Shown piece after piece: positions 45,245-54,613 of a stretch of 64,000 nt of DNA (position 1 is its first letter; each line of letters starts with the position of its first letter). The notes beneath the pieces are model-generated. The model saw only the letters and a list, made by a program, of their open reading frames with translations, had not been told where the DNA came from and ran no database searches. Made by a program: the position numbers and the translations under genes. Origin of the DNA: Candidatus Nitrospira nitrosa (GTDB lineage: Bacteria; Nitrospirota; Nitrospiria; Nitrospirales; Nitrospiraceae); assembly GCF_001458735.1 (NCBI RefSeq), contig NZ_CZQA01000009.1, forward strand, positions 483,414-547,413. Reading direction: 5' to 3'.

Positions 45245-48200
45245 CTATTTCATCGCGGTCGGAGTAGCTTTCGGTTGGGGCGCTACCTCAGCCCGCTTGA
45301 CCGCCGCTCCCATAGCCCCGAGCGGCTGGATCCGGGTATCACCTGCCGGCAATACTCGGAGATAGCCCCACTGACCGGACTGCGTGTAGGGCAGCCGTTG
45401 GTTCGACCACACGAAGTCACCGACTTGACGATACGGACCACCCGCACCGCCACGTAGGAAGACATCAAGTGTTTCAGAACCGGCGTACTCCACAACACTG
45501 ATCATATCAGCACCCGGCATGTACGGCTCGATCGGCCACTCATGGCCCTCGACTCCAAACATCCCGTTTTGCTCACTATTGGCGCCGATCACGTGAATCC
45601 TGACCGCATCGCCTGCGTGCGCTTCGATCAACGGCGTCACTGGATCCTCCGGCTTGTCAACGACACAAGGCTGGAAGATCTTCCCGAGTGAACATCCCTG
45701 ATCTTCTCGGAACTTGTAGGGCTCTGCGCGGTAGTTCACCGACGTCAAGCCCGCGACATTCTGCACATACGGCATGAATGCCGTCCCGATGATGTTGTCC
45801 TCATCTTGGAAGAAGAGGGCCACGTCACGGTAGTTCCGTTTCCCAACGTTGTCTGGGAGCGTCGTATCCACGATCACGTCCGCTCGCCAAGCGTTCTTCT
45901 GTGAGACATCTGCACCGCTCACAGGATCACGATACTGCGATCCACGTGGGCCGATGATGATCGCGCCATACAATCCGTTCCGTGGATTGACAACGATATT
46001 ACCACCATCCCACACCAAGGAGGTCGTCTCCTTGTTCGACGGATGCGCATAATAGGTGTACTGACGTTTTTCACCTGGACCAATGGTCTGATCGCCGCCG
46101 TTGTTGCCGACGTTCAACCCTTGACTGTCCTTCGGATCAAAGGCCAATCCAGGCGCGAAGAATGACGCCCGACTCGCCTTCATCTTGTTGGTCAAGTTCA
46201 CCTTGATACAGTCGCCCAAATTTGCACGCAGCGTCAACGGGTGCGGCGTCGCACCGCTGGACACCGTCGTGGCTTCTCCTTCCAGCGCGAAGATCTTGCC
46301 TTCCGGCATGGTCATTTCAATCTTCCGCTCGAAGTCCACTTCAATTGCGTCCGGCGCTTTCGGATTCAACTTCATTGGGCGATCCAATGCCACCACACTG
46401 AAGTTCTTGACCGGTGCATCCACCGGGCAGACTGAGCTCGGCGTGGCAGGAATGCTCAAAGGATTGGTTCCCTTTGGCAACGGCATCAGATCGGACACTT
46501 GCTTATCAAGTACCCGCAGGATTCCCCATCCACCTTCCGCGAAGTGTGAACTTCTACCATTAAAGTGGATATAGTCACCCGGCATGCCCTGGAAACCGCC
46601 CGCCTTTGTGACCAAATCATACCGTTCGGCGATTCCAACGTGAATCGAGTTCTTCCGATTGGCATCCGCCGCATAGCGTTCCGTGAGGAACGTATGACCG
46701 GAGATCGTCCAAACATGGGACTCATTCATGAGCTGGTGCAACAAGCGGACGACCAATGTGTCACCTGTGTACGCCCGAATCAACGGTGTCCCAGGGTCTC
46801 CATGGATCGCGCTGCTGAACAGCTTCGAGGTATCCGGATTGTTTGATAGGCGTTGTGCAAACGGAGCCGCGCGGAAATTGAAGCCGCTACCGGTCGTATG
46901 CGTTCCGCCGTTGATGTACTTATTCGGCGCATTCAGGATTTTTTCCGGCATCTGGAACGACACGGTCTTTCCAGCTTCCAGAGCAACCTCTACCGGCTGT
47001 CCTGGAGGATTACCGGCCTCGATCACGTTCACGGTGTGTGGCACCGTGTCATGGATCGATACCATCAGCTCACGGAAACTCCCACTCACGCCCGCCCCGA
47101 TCGGTTCGTTGCTGTGAATGTCTGCAACCGGGCCGCTGTAGACCAGCTTGCCGTTCTTCGGATCATGATAAGTCGATCCGAATGGCTCCACGATCGTGAC
47201 GCCGAACCCGCCGTGCGGCCAGGTCGTCGCACCGAAGGCATGGTCGTGCCAGAACACGGTGCCCATGTCCACATCCACCCACCACCGATAGCGGACAAAC
47301 TCCGGTGATACCAGATCACCCGCCGGGTGACTATTCTTCAACGGCTTATAGAACGTCACCTGATCGCCCTTGATCTCCTTGATCCGGGCAACCTCTTGAC
47401 AGCTCTTATCCCGTGGCAACGAGGCCGTCGGATCGTTCCCTTTGTCTAAACAATCCATCCCGACCATGACTTCGGTATTGACATGGAAGGGCGAGGCGCC
47501 TGGAGCCATCTTGATCTTGAGTGATTTCGCTCCAGCCTTCACGGCACCCTCTAGCTTCGCCACCATCGGAGCCGGCAACCCATGCTTGGTCTTTTTCCCC
47601 CACATGGTGAACGGCCGGACCGACATCTCATATTCAAACCCTGAGATCACACCATCCGAGTTCCCCGTATCGAACTGGAAAAAGTGGGGATGGATGTTGA
47701 TCTTGGATGACTGGAAATTCGTGTAGTCGTCGTCATCCCACTCGCTCGTCAGCAGCACATCCACACAGTCATACACGTTGGCACGAATGACTGCGGGAAG
47801 CTTCAGATCGTCATTCGCTCTGGTCAAACGTTCTTCTTCATGCAGCACATAGATCAAGCCGTCCTTGTCGACCATGGCCGGCTCTTTCCCCTGCTTCTTG
47901 GCCAGAGTAATCGGCATCCGCACGAAGTGGATGTTGTAGTGCTTACGATTCGCGTTTTCGGGGCAGAGGCTCCATCGGCCCTGCTCACCCGGCTTGGCTG
48001 GCTCTGAGGTCCGCTCACCATTTTCATCCTGGTGAATCGGCTCCAACCATGGCGCTCCGCTGTGGTTTGCTGAGAACGGCACACGCTTGCCGAAGTGCGG
48101 TTTGAACAATGGCCACGCCATCTTGGCCGTGGTTGGATCAAACAGAATGGCAGGCCTGGTGCTGTCCTCCCACTTAGCTGCCCATGCATATTTAGGATTC

Positions 48201-50188
48201 TGCGCGGTACTTTCACGTTCACCGCGCGCGATATTTCCGTCCCACTTCCAATCCCACACCGTTGAATCATAGGAAAGGATCTGTCCCTTTTCATCCTCGG
48301 TATGGCCCGGCTTTCCTTGTGCCGGGACAAACATCTCAACCCAATCCTTGACGTTCACGACGACCGGGTTGGACTTCCAGTTGGTCTTCTGCCCCTTGTC
48401 GACAATCTTAAACGTCTTTCCGAACCAATCAACCGTGGTCCCGATCAACTTATCGGACGAAACACCGAGCTTCATCCGACCGATGCGATCCGGCAACTCA
48501 CGGAGATCCGGCATGCTGTCAGTATGGGCCGCCCCCATTTGAAGCGTATTGTAGAATCGACCATACCCCCACATGCCGGCTACATAATGGTGGGCCACAT
48601 GGCAGTGATAGAGAAACTCACCTGCCAAATGCTGACAACCACCGCCACCGCATTCAGGCTCAAGGTCCAACGCCTCAGATGGCCCGATCACTTCCACATC
48701 CACACGATCCGACTTCGTTCTCACGATCGGATACTTCACGGGCCCATCAGAACCCATGGCCCAAAGATTGTTGGGCTCGGTGCCTGGGCTCCGCTGCCAC
48801 CGGATCGTCCCACTATGAGGATGGTGTGAATGGAACACCTCGGAACCGCCATGGACCACCCGCCACTTCACTGGATCGCCCAAGTAGCCACGAGCAATCG
48901 TAGTCGGCGTGTCGCCGAACGTATAGGAGCTGTAGGCCATCGATTCATCTTCAAACCCGAAATACTCGTGCTGGAGATGCATCTGGTCGATCCCAAACGG
49001 CTCACTGCGATAATTAATCGCGCGACCGCCTGGACGATAGGCATCGGTCAATGGGTCACGTTGAGGCAAGAAGTCGCCCTTCTTGTTCAATGGACGGAAC
49101 GCTTCGTCCCCGATCTCATGGTAGAACAGCACAAACTCACGGAAGTCAGGTCCTGAACCATTGTCAATATTGACCTGCCAGCCGCTCTTCACTTCAGGTG
49201 CGGCCCCCGCGCTCCCCAACGCGTCCACGTACTTTGAACCCTTCGGCTCGACAACGAACGCCCCGAAGAGGCCCAACACCGTCAGCTCACGGTCATGGCT
49301 GAAGGAATGGAACTGACGTACGCCTTCCTGCATCTGAGGATGAAGATACCATTCAAATTCTTGTACCTTGCCTGGCGCCACAATCGATTCAGGATTCGTG
49401 GTGGTCGCCGGCTTGCCGGACGAGCTTACGATCATGCTGGACGCCTGAATGAACAGACTCCCATCCTCACCTTCCATCTGATTGCGCAAGGTCATCTTCA
49501 CGCAATCTCCAGGGTTTGCGCGCATGACCAACGGCTGAATCACATCACCCTGCAAGCCGGTGGTAACGGCACCCGGATCATACCCATCCTTCTCTCTGGC
49601 TTCTTTATTTTTCGTTTCCTCTGCACGAGCCTTGGAGAGATCCTCCGTCAATACGTACATGTAGCCCGGATAAAAATCGAGCCAACGATTCAAGGTGATT
49701 TCGATGTTGATCATGGACACATCGAACTGTTTTACCGGCACGCCGGCAGGGCACTTCCCTCCCGAACTGAGGACCGGTTCACCCTTTCCTGCATCCGTCA
49801 TCAACAGGAAGCTGCTCCCATCCTGCCCCATATACTGGTGCATCATCGACATATTGTTGAATGCACCGGACGTCTGCTGCACCTGCGCATCACTTTGAGC
49901 CTGCTGTCCGAGCTTCTCCATCAGGCGATGATGCTGCATCTCCATCTTTTGGGCATTGTCGGCGCGCCCTTCGATGGCATTCTCAACCACCGTCTGCCCC
50001 TTCAGCTGTTGGGCCCAGCCTGGCATCGCCACCGGAGTCGCATGCCCCCCATGAGGAGCAACCCCCGACTCGGCAGCAAACAAACCAGGCGCCGCAAACA
50101 GACCCCCAGCCAACAAGACTGACTGGAGCATCCGCGCGATGCCTGATCGCCTCAGCCCTCTAAAAGGTTTTAAAAATAGAACTCCCAT
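45245..50188 (-). CDS. Giant secreted multicopper oxidase, paralog 3 (MCO3)
   Basis: Start set at 50188 (MGVLFLKPF), 6-7 nt after GAGGGGAGG; about 1647 aa. A signal peptide (MLQSVLLAGGLFAAPGLFA) is preceded by a basic n-region. Copper motifs: HSHHPHSG, HCHVAHHYVAGM, HPHFFQF, WHDHAFG and HVWTISGH. Domain 1 has QFHSFSHDREL instead of the MCO1 His cluster. The beta insert (PFHVNTEVMVGMD) is longer than in MCO1/2 and has two extra Cys. MCO3 is the most divergent copy. It carries its own sigma-54 promoter candidate. Confidence 0.93.
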   Translation of the reverse strand: MGVLFLKPFRGLRRSGIARMLQSVLLAGGLFAAPGLFAAESGVAPHGGHATPVAMPGWAQQLKGQTVVENAIEGRADNAQKMEMQHHRLMEKLGQQAQSDAQVQQTSGAFNNMSMMHQYMGQDGSSFLLMTDAGKGEPVLSSGGKCPAGVPVKQFDVSMINIEITLNRWLDFYPGYMYVLTEDLSKARAEETKNKEAREKDGYDPGAVTTGLQGDVIQPLVMRANPGDCVKMTLRNQMEGEDGSLFIQASSMIVSSSGKPATTTNPESIVAPGKVQEFEWYLHPQMQEGVRQFHSFSHDRELTVLGLFGAFVVEPKGSKYVDALGSAGAAPEVKSGWQVNIDNGSGPDFREFVLFYHEIGDEAFRPLNKKGDFLPQRDPLTDAYRPGGRAINYRSEPFGIDQMHLQHEYFGFEDESMAYSSYTFGDTPTTIARGYLGDPVKWRVVHGGSEVFHSHHPHSGTIRWQRSPGTEPNNLWAMGSDGPVKYPIVRTKSDRVDVEVIGPSEALDLEPECGGGGCQHLAGEFLYHCHVAHHYVAGMWGYGRFYNTLQMGAAHTDSMPDLRELPDRIGRMKLGVSSDKLIGTTVDWFGKTFKIVDKGQKTNWKSNPVVVNVKDWVEMFVPAQGKPGHTEDEKGQILSYDSTVWDWKWDGNIARGERESTAQNPKYAWAAKWEDSTRPAILFDPTTAKMAWPLFKPHFGKRVPFSANHSGAPWLEPIHQDENGERTSEPAKPGEQGRWSLCPENANRKHYNIHFVRMPITLAKKQGKEPAMVDKDGLIYVLHEEERLTRANDDLKLPAVIRANVYDCVDVLLTSEWDDDDYTNFQSSKINIHPHFFQFDTGNSDGVISGFEYEMSVRPFTMWGKKTKHGLPAPMVAKLEGAVKAGAKSLKIKMAPGASPFHVNTEVMVGMDCLDKGNDPTASLPRDKSCQEVARIKEIKGDQVTFYKPLKNSHPAGDLVSPEFVRYRWWVDVDMGTVFWHDHAFGATTWPHGGFGVTIVEPFGSTYHDPKNGKLVYSGPVADIHSNEPIGAGVSGSFRELMVSIHDTVPHTVNVIEAGNPPGQPVEVALEAGKTVSFQMPEKILNAPNKYINGGTHTTGSGFNFRAAPFAQRLSNNPDTSKLFSSAIHGDPGTPLIRAYTGDTLVVRLLHQLMNESHVWTISGHTFLTERYAADANRKNSIHVGIAERYDLVTKAGGFQGMPGDYIHFNGRSSHFAEGGWGILRVLDKQVSDLMPLPKGTNPLSIPATPSSVCPVDAPVKNFSVVALDRPMKLNPKAPDAIEVDFERKIEMTMPEGKIFALEGEATTVSSGATPHPLTLRANLGDCIKVNLTNKMKASRASFFAPGLAFDPKDSQGLNVGNNGGDQTIGPGEKRQYTYYAHPSNKETTSLVWDGGNIVVNPRNGLYGAIIIGPRGSQYRDPVSGADVSQKNAWRADVIVDTTLPDNVGKRNYRDVALFFQDEDNIIGTAFMPYVQNVAGLTSVNYRAEPYKFREDQGCSLGKIFQPCVVDKPEDPVTPLIEAHAGDAVRIHVIGANSEQNGMFGVEGHEWPIEPYMPGADMISVVEYAGSETLDVFLRGGAGGPYRQVGDFVWSNQRLPYTQSGQWGYLRVLPAGDTRIQPLGAMGAAVKRAEVAPQPKATPTAMK

Positions 50189-50432
50189 ACTTGGCCTCCC
50201 CTCGCTTAGATTCATCCCTTAGAGCGGATGATCGTATTGAAAACCCCCAATTACTCCTCCCACTTCAACAGCGACCCACATTCAGAATTAAGTATTTTCA
50301 CGCTCTTAGCCTGACTCATCACACTTATGAGCAAGCTATGTAGCCGCTTGTTAGAAACGGTGTCAAGTTTTTTGTGTGGCTGAGGTGCTTTTGGACACCA
50401 CATCCCCACGTCCTCTGATGGAGCACTGAGAC

Positions 50433-50531
50433 ACCGGCCTCCAGCGTGACTCCGGCCTCTAGTGAACCTGAGAAATAAAGAGCTGGTGAAGGGTTCCTTC
50501 TTGCGAAGGAATGGGTCATTCGGAGGCCGGT
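50433..50531 (-). other. Structured MCO3 leader with alternative pairing
   Basis: ACCGGCCTCC on the minus-strand RNA (50531-50522) can pair fully with GGAGGCCGGT (50442-50433), or over 8 bp with GAGGCCGG (50459-50452). A TTCCTTC/GAAGGAA hairpin (50494-50511) lies between. The candidate leader runs about 370 nt to the start codon, and nothing in 50189-50834 looks like a gene. Confidence 0.5.
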
Positions 50532-50570
50532 CCAAAATCACCCAAACCTTCACCAGCAACAATAATTGTG

Positions 50571-50586
50571 AGCAATCACTGTGCCT
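50571..50586 (-). promoter_or_regulatory. Sigma-54 (-24/-12) promoter of MCO3
   Basis: The minus strand reads AGGCACA-GTGA-TTGCT: GGCAC and TTGC are exact, GG-N10-GC spacing is exact (GG 50585-50584, GC 50573-50572). Predicted start near 50560. Confidence 0.7.
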
Positions 50587-50752
50587 TTTTGTACGAACGA
50601 TCAAATGGATCGGTATTTTTTAATAGATACAATAAGTTGTGGTGACTTCACGCTCACAACACCACTCCGCAGACTTTGTGGAACTTTTCTACAGAGAAAG
50701 ACAGCTGGTAGGCAAAATCTACAGCTATCAATATAAATCATATGGTTACAAC

Positions 50753-50770
50753 TGTCTAATTATTTAGACA
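50753..50770. promoter_or_regulatory. Palindrome upstream of the MCO3 promoter
   Basis: Perfect arms TGTCTAA and TTAGACA with a 4-bp spacer, about 175 bp upstream of the -24 element and 65 bp past the MEMO-like stop. It could be an activator site or a weak hairpin; its sequence differs from the MCO2 dyad. Confidence 0.35.
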
Positions 50771-50834
50771 ATTTACACTGCGTGTTTGGGGCAGGATGGG
50801 ACAACGAAAATGATTATTACGGACTGAGCTGTCA

Positions 50835-52073
50835 TTAGAAAAACGCCATGCTGGTGTAGGTCGCCGTAGAGTTATATTGATCGGTGATACCGCGATCGTA
50901 GCGGAGAACCTGACCCTTCTCGGCTTGGATCAATCGCAAGAGGCAGTAGATAGGCGAGAAGCCGGAAATGCGACGCTGATCGTTTTCTCTCTGAATATAG
51001 GCGGCGAATTCCTCAGGCTTGAGTTCTTCCACGTGCTTCAGCATCTCCAAGTCCCGTTGCATGGAACGATGGAACGAAAAATCGGTGGGTGGCGCAGTAT
51101 CGCCATAGCGCAGACCGAGATGAGCCAATTCTCCTGCCGCAATCACACAGACTGTCTTTCCAGATTCAGTAATGGTATTCCGGAGAACCGTAAGAAATTG
51201 CTCCACGGAATGCTGAACGGTTGTATCCTTCAAGCTGGATGCTGAAAACGAAGAGAGAATTGGAACAATCGTGAAAGGCTTATTGACACTCGTCTGAAGA
51301 AACGGCAGCTGAAATTCAATCGCATGTTCAGCCTGATGTGCGATCTCTTCGTCGACACAATCGCGCACCAGCGCCTTGAGCTGCTTCAGAATCTGTTGAT
51401 CCGTTGGAATCAGACCGAGCGGCGTTTCAAAATCCTTGTCCGTCACGGCAAACACGTTTTCGAGACCGGCATGGGCGGTCCCGATAATGACATAGACGTC
51501 CGGCTGCTGACTTTCTTGAAGTTCTTTGTAGCCCCATGCGTAGACCGGCCCTGCTTGTTTGATGTCGTAGGTGGGCGTCACGAGCCCTTTGATCAACTTC
51601 CCTTTGTTCTCAGATGGCTTGAAATCCGGCCCCTCGCTTGACGTGAAGAATCCGTCGATCTGCTTGCGCAGTTTGGCGCCGTCTGCTTCGTAACTTCGTC
51701 CGGCAAACACCGCGGGACGGAACGGCCGTTGTCGATACTCGGCCAGAGCCTGTTGTCGTGCGGCCTCAATCCGTGGACCTTCCAGAAACAGCTTCTCATC
51801 CAGATCTGCGACCAGCTGCTCAACTTTGCTCGGGAGCAGAAACTCACCGAACCGTTTCAAGTACAATCCCCCGATATCCAGGAGGGAATGTTCTCCATCA
51901 AAGTGCTGCACGATAAAAAAGAAGTTGAGCGGCAGCACCAGCTTTTCTTTACTCAGCCCACTTGGGTCCCACAGCACGACCAACTGATCCTCCCCCTGCT
52001 TGATGGGTGAGAACTGAAGATTTCTGAGGATCGGATATTGGACAGAGTCTTTGGTTGAACTCGTTGTCATCAT
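50835..52073 (-). CDS. Divergent MEMO-family protein (AmmeMemoRadiSam B-like) with N-terminal extension
   Basis: 412 aa. Residues about 1-110 form a small extra domain (LDIGGLYLKRFGEFL). The MEMO domain follows: LVTPTYDIKQAGPVYAW, VYVIIGTAHAG, AEHAIEFQLPFLQ and AAGELAHLGLRYG. Compared with MEMO1, the PHAGY His is replaced (PTYD) and the Asp of the DL-x-H motif is Glu. The Cys of the CGR-type motif is Ser (SGFSP), while the His of GTAH and LAH remain. It is the last gene of the 59-51 kb operon. A dioxygenase-like metal centre may be altered or lost. Confidence 0.8.
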   Translation of the reverse strand: MMTTSSTKDSVQYPILRNLQFSPIKQGEDQLVVLWDPSGLSKEKLVLPLNFFFIVQHFDGEHSLLDIGGLYLKRFGEFLLPSKVEQLVADLDEKLFLEGPRIEAARQQALAEYRQRPFRPAVFAGRSYEADGAKLRKQIDGFFTSSEGPDFKPSENKGKLIKGLVTPTYDIKQAGPVYAWGYKELQESQQPDVYVIIGTAHAGLENVFAVTDKDFETPLGLIPTDQQILKQLKALVRDCVDEEIAHQAEHAIEFQLPFLQTSVNKPFTIVPILSSFSASSLKDTTVQHSVEQFLTVLRNTITESGKTVCVIAAGELAHLGLRYGDTAPPTDFSFHRSMQRDLEMLKHVEELKPEEFAAYIQRENDQRRISGFSPIYCLLRLIQAEKGQVLRYDRGITDQYNSTATYTSMAFF

Positions 52074-52230
52074 GATGAGGTCGATCTCGTCTATGTGGTC
52101 TGTTTGGCCTGTTTAGAACACAATACGTTTCATCTCGCAGACACAGTGTATCTGGACTATGGTCCATTTCGTCAAGAGTCTGGCATCGGCAGATCCGGCT
52201 CACCAGAAAAACCGGAGAGACTCAAAAGAT

Positions 52231-52980
52231 CTACTGTCTTTCCTGCGCGCCGGTGGTCGACCGCCGACTGAGAAGAACCAACGCGGCCACGACGGCAACC
52301 ACCAGCCAGATCGTGGGCCGGCCGTAGGAGGCATCGGAGAATTCAATCAAGTCGCTCAAGCGACCGATCAAAAGCGACATGCGAGCCATGACCGTGTACC
52401 CAAACCCGGCGCCGAAGGAGATCATGAGGAACATGATGCCGGTTCGCGCCACCGCTTTTCCCGTTCCGCTATGCTCGATGGAAAAGAAAAAATAGAAGAG
52501 CACCGAGCTGACCCCCAGCAAGATAATGATGGCATTGAGGTTACTAGCCGGATTAAGCAGATTCATCGAAAATGTGAGTCCCTCCGGCCCCGCGATCGAC
52601 AAGAGCGGACGCACGGTATCCTCGATTTGCTTCAAAATGAACGATGAGATCGTTCTCGGAATCGCCAAACCTGAGCCCATTCCCACAATAAACGCAAAGG
52701 CATACCGAGACATCCAAGCCGCCTTGGGCACATAGCGAGTCAGCATGAGCATCCCGATTGCCACGGGAATGAAGAGCGCAAACTCTCCGTTCTCGACGAT
52801 CGGCTTGATGATGAGGTGCAGAATCACGGTGTCGTAGGTCTTCACGATCGTGTACCCGATCGAGACACCGACATAGAGGTGTTCGGCGAATTTAAAGAGC
52901 GGGGTGTCCTTATAGAGAAAGGAAAAGATCAGGAGCGTTAACCCTGTTGCAACCCAAGCTCCAAATATTGTGGCATCCAT
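52231..52980 (-). CDS. Multi-pass membrane protein
   Basis: 249 aa with about seven or eight hydrophobic segments (for example GAWVATGLTLLIFSFLY, FALFIPVAIGMLMLT, AIIILLGVSSVLFYFFF and WLVVAVVAALVLL). Family not recognised. It is 16 bp downstream of the 52997 gene, so it is part of the GlmL operon. The 157-bp gap to the MEMO-like gene shows no terminator hairpin. Confidence 0.75.
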   Translation of the reverse strand: MDATIFGAWVATGLTLLIFSFLYKDTPLFKFAEHLYVGVSIGYTIVKTYDTVILHLIIKPIVENGEFALFIPVAIGMLMLTRYVPKAAWMSRYAFAFIVGMGSGLAIPRTISSFILKQIEDTVRPLLSIAGPEGLTFSMNLLNPASNLNAIIILLGVSSVLFYFFFSIEHSGTGKAVARTGIMFLMISFGAGFGYTVMARMSLLIGRLSDLIEFSDASYGRPTIWLVVAVVAALVLLSRRSTTGAQERQ

Positions 52981-52996
52981 CCTTATCCCCTATCTG

Positions 52997-53839
52997 CTAC
53001 CCGAGGTGCCCCTGAGCCCGTAAGGCCCGCCGCTGCGAAAAATAGATCAGGTTGCACGTGATGACCAGAACAATGATCGCCACATGCGTCGCGGACTGTG
53101 CATCCATGCCGGCCACCGCCTTGCCTTTTTGACCGATCAAGCTTTCATATTCCGCCGCCCCACGGAGCCCCCCGATCAGGCCGTTGATCTGCCCGCTCCG
53201 GAGCAATGGATAGAGTCCAGGCGCCATGACGCCTGTACAGCCACCACCCATTTCAAATTTGTACTTATCCTTCCCAAAGACGTACCACTCTTCCACCCCC
53301 GGTCGTCCTGCACCCAGACTGACCATGTACGTCACATCTTTCAAATTGCGCACGCCCTCCAACACAGGCAACCCCTTCGTCGGTTTGCCGCCATAGTCGC
53401 TGGGGAAGGCCGAGTAGAGATCCTGTCCCATATTGATGATCACAGCCTGTCCGCCGGGACTCCACCCGAGAAAGGCGTAGTCCTTTCCATATTCCTTTCC
53501 CATCTCCTTGGCGACCTGCGTCACGATCTGGTCCGCCATCCCGGTGCCGGATACCCACAAGGTCATCGTCATCACACGAAGATTTTTTCTGAACGCGTGT
53601 CGGAGCAGCGAAATCGCTTGGGGATACAGCTCCGGCTTTGAGGCCGGGTCAAAATCGATCGAGAGGAGAAACACAGACCCTTCCGGTAACGACTCAATGT
53701 GGTCATACACGCCGCGCACCTCTGACGAAATCTTGATCGGCAACCCGACCGGATAGAGCAACGGCAAGAGGGTACAGAGACCGATCATCAAGAAGATGAT
53801 TCGCCGATCGATCTTGAGCATGCGCTCCGAGAAGCTCAT
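52997..53839 (-). CDS. Membrane-anchored protein with large extracytoplasmic domain
   Basis: Start set at 53839 (MSFSERML) with GAGG upstream; an in-frame GTG at 53860 is possible. About 280 aa. TM1 at about 14-32 (IIFLMIGLCTLLPLLYPVG), an alpha/beta domain (EGSVFLLSIDFDPASKPELYP, AFLGWSPGGQAVIINMG), and a C-terminal TM (VAIIVLVITCNLIYF). A Gly-rich turn (EMGGGCTGVMAPGLYPLL) is notable. Not recognised; possibly a periplasmic binding or sensor subunit of the operon's complex. Confidence 0.7.
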   Translation of the reverse strand: MSFSERMLKIDRRIIFLMIGLCTLLPLLYPVGLPIKISSEVRGVYDHIESLPEGSVFLLSIDFDPASKPELYPQAISLLRHAFRKNLRVMTMTLWVSGTGMADQIVTQVAKEMGKEYGKDYAFLGWSPGGQAVIINMGQDLYSAFPSDYGGKPTKGLPVLEGVRNLKDVTYMVSLGAGRPGVEEWYVFGKDKYKFEMGGGCTGVMAPGLYPLLRSGQINGLIGGLRGAAEYESLIGQKGKAVAGMDAQSATHVAIIVLVITCNLIYFSQRRALRAQGHLG

Positions 53840-53962
53840 GACCCGGTCCTCGTGACGCACGGGAAGTTTTGAGTTTGGGGTTTCGAATTTCCGGTCCCGC
53901 CGAACCCGAAACTATCGTTCTGCATGCGATAGTGAGAAACGAGAGACGAACGAGGTTTCACG

Positions 53963-54613
53963 TTACTCTTTTCCCCCACCCAGATACGACCGTTCCACGC
54001 CGAAGATGATCTTGAACGACAGGGCAATGGCCCCAAGACTGACTCCGATCAGAATGGCTCGACGCACGGACGAGTTGAGTACGTTTAAAATCCACGAAGA
54101 CACGTCGCCGCTCAGAGGAATCAGATACTCACCCAGCGGCACCCGCCCCATCATCACGATCACGGCCGCCACCAGGAGCACCGCCGCTTCACGGCTTCTC
54201 GCCCTGAACGAACGATAGGCCGCCGACGCGATAAAGAACGCCAAGATGGCGAACATCGTGCCTTGTAACGGCACCATCATGAAGTTGTAGACCCAGCCGA
54301 AGGCCGTCATCGTGCCATCGATACTTTCTTTCCCATTGGCCCAGAGCCCAACCGCGATTGTGCCGAGCATGCCGACATAGAGAACGAGGCTATACCCCCA
54401 ACCTGCTTCCTGGCGTTTGATCTTCACCGCATGTTGATGGAACAGACTGGTCACTCCCAAGATCAACGCAAACCCGCCGACGATCTGCATCCACTTTGTG
54501 GCAGACGTGAGCATCTGCTCAGAGGCCGGATGCGGCACATAGTACTGCGCGGCAAATAACAAGCCTGTGACCAATGTAATGAGGAGAGGAAGCTGTCGGC
54601 GCAGAAAAATCAT
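53963..54613 (-). CDS. Multi-pass membrane protein
   Basis: Start at 54613 gives an ATGA overlap with the DUF6754 gene; an extension to 54652 is less likely. 216 aa with about six transmembrane segments (LPLLITLVTGLLFAAQYYV, IVGGFALILGVTSLF, LVLYVGMLGTIAVGLW, GTMFAILAFFIASAAY, AAVLLVAAVIVMMGRV and AILIGVSLGAIALSFKII). Translationally coupled to the upstream gene. Family not recognised. Confidence 0.75.
   Translation of the reverse strand: MIFLRRQLPLLITLVTGLLFAAQYYVPHPASEQMLTSATKWMQIVGGFALILGVTSLFHQHAVKIKRQEAGWGYSLVLYVGMLGTIAVGLWANGKESIDGTMTAFGWVYNFMMVPLQGTMFAILAFFIASAAYRSFRARSREAAVLLVAAVIVMMGRVPLGEYLIPLSGDVSSWILNVLNSSVRRAILIGVSLGAIALSFKIIFGVERSYLGGGKE

Noticed and set aside
50251..50604. Open frame of 117 codons on the minus strand in the MCO3 upstream region
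   Set aside because: It starts at TTG, overlaps the sigma-54 promoter and leader hairpins, and has no family match; treated as leader.
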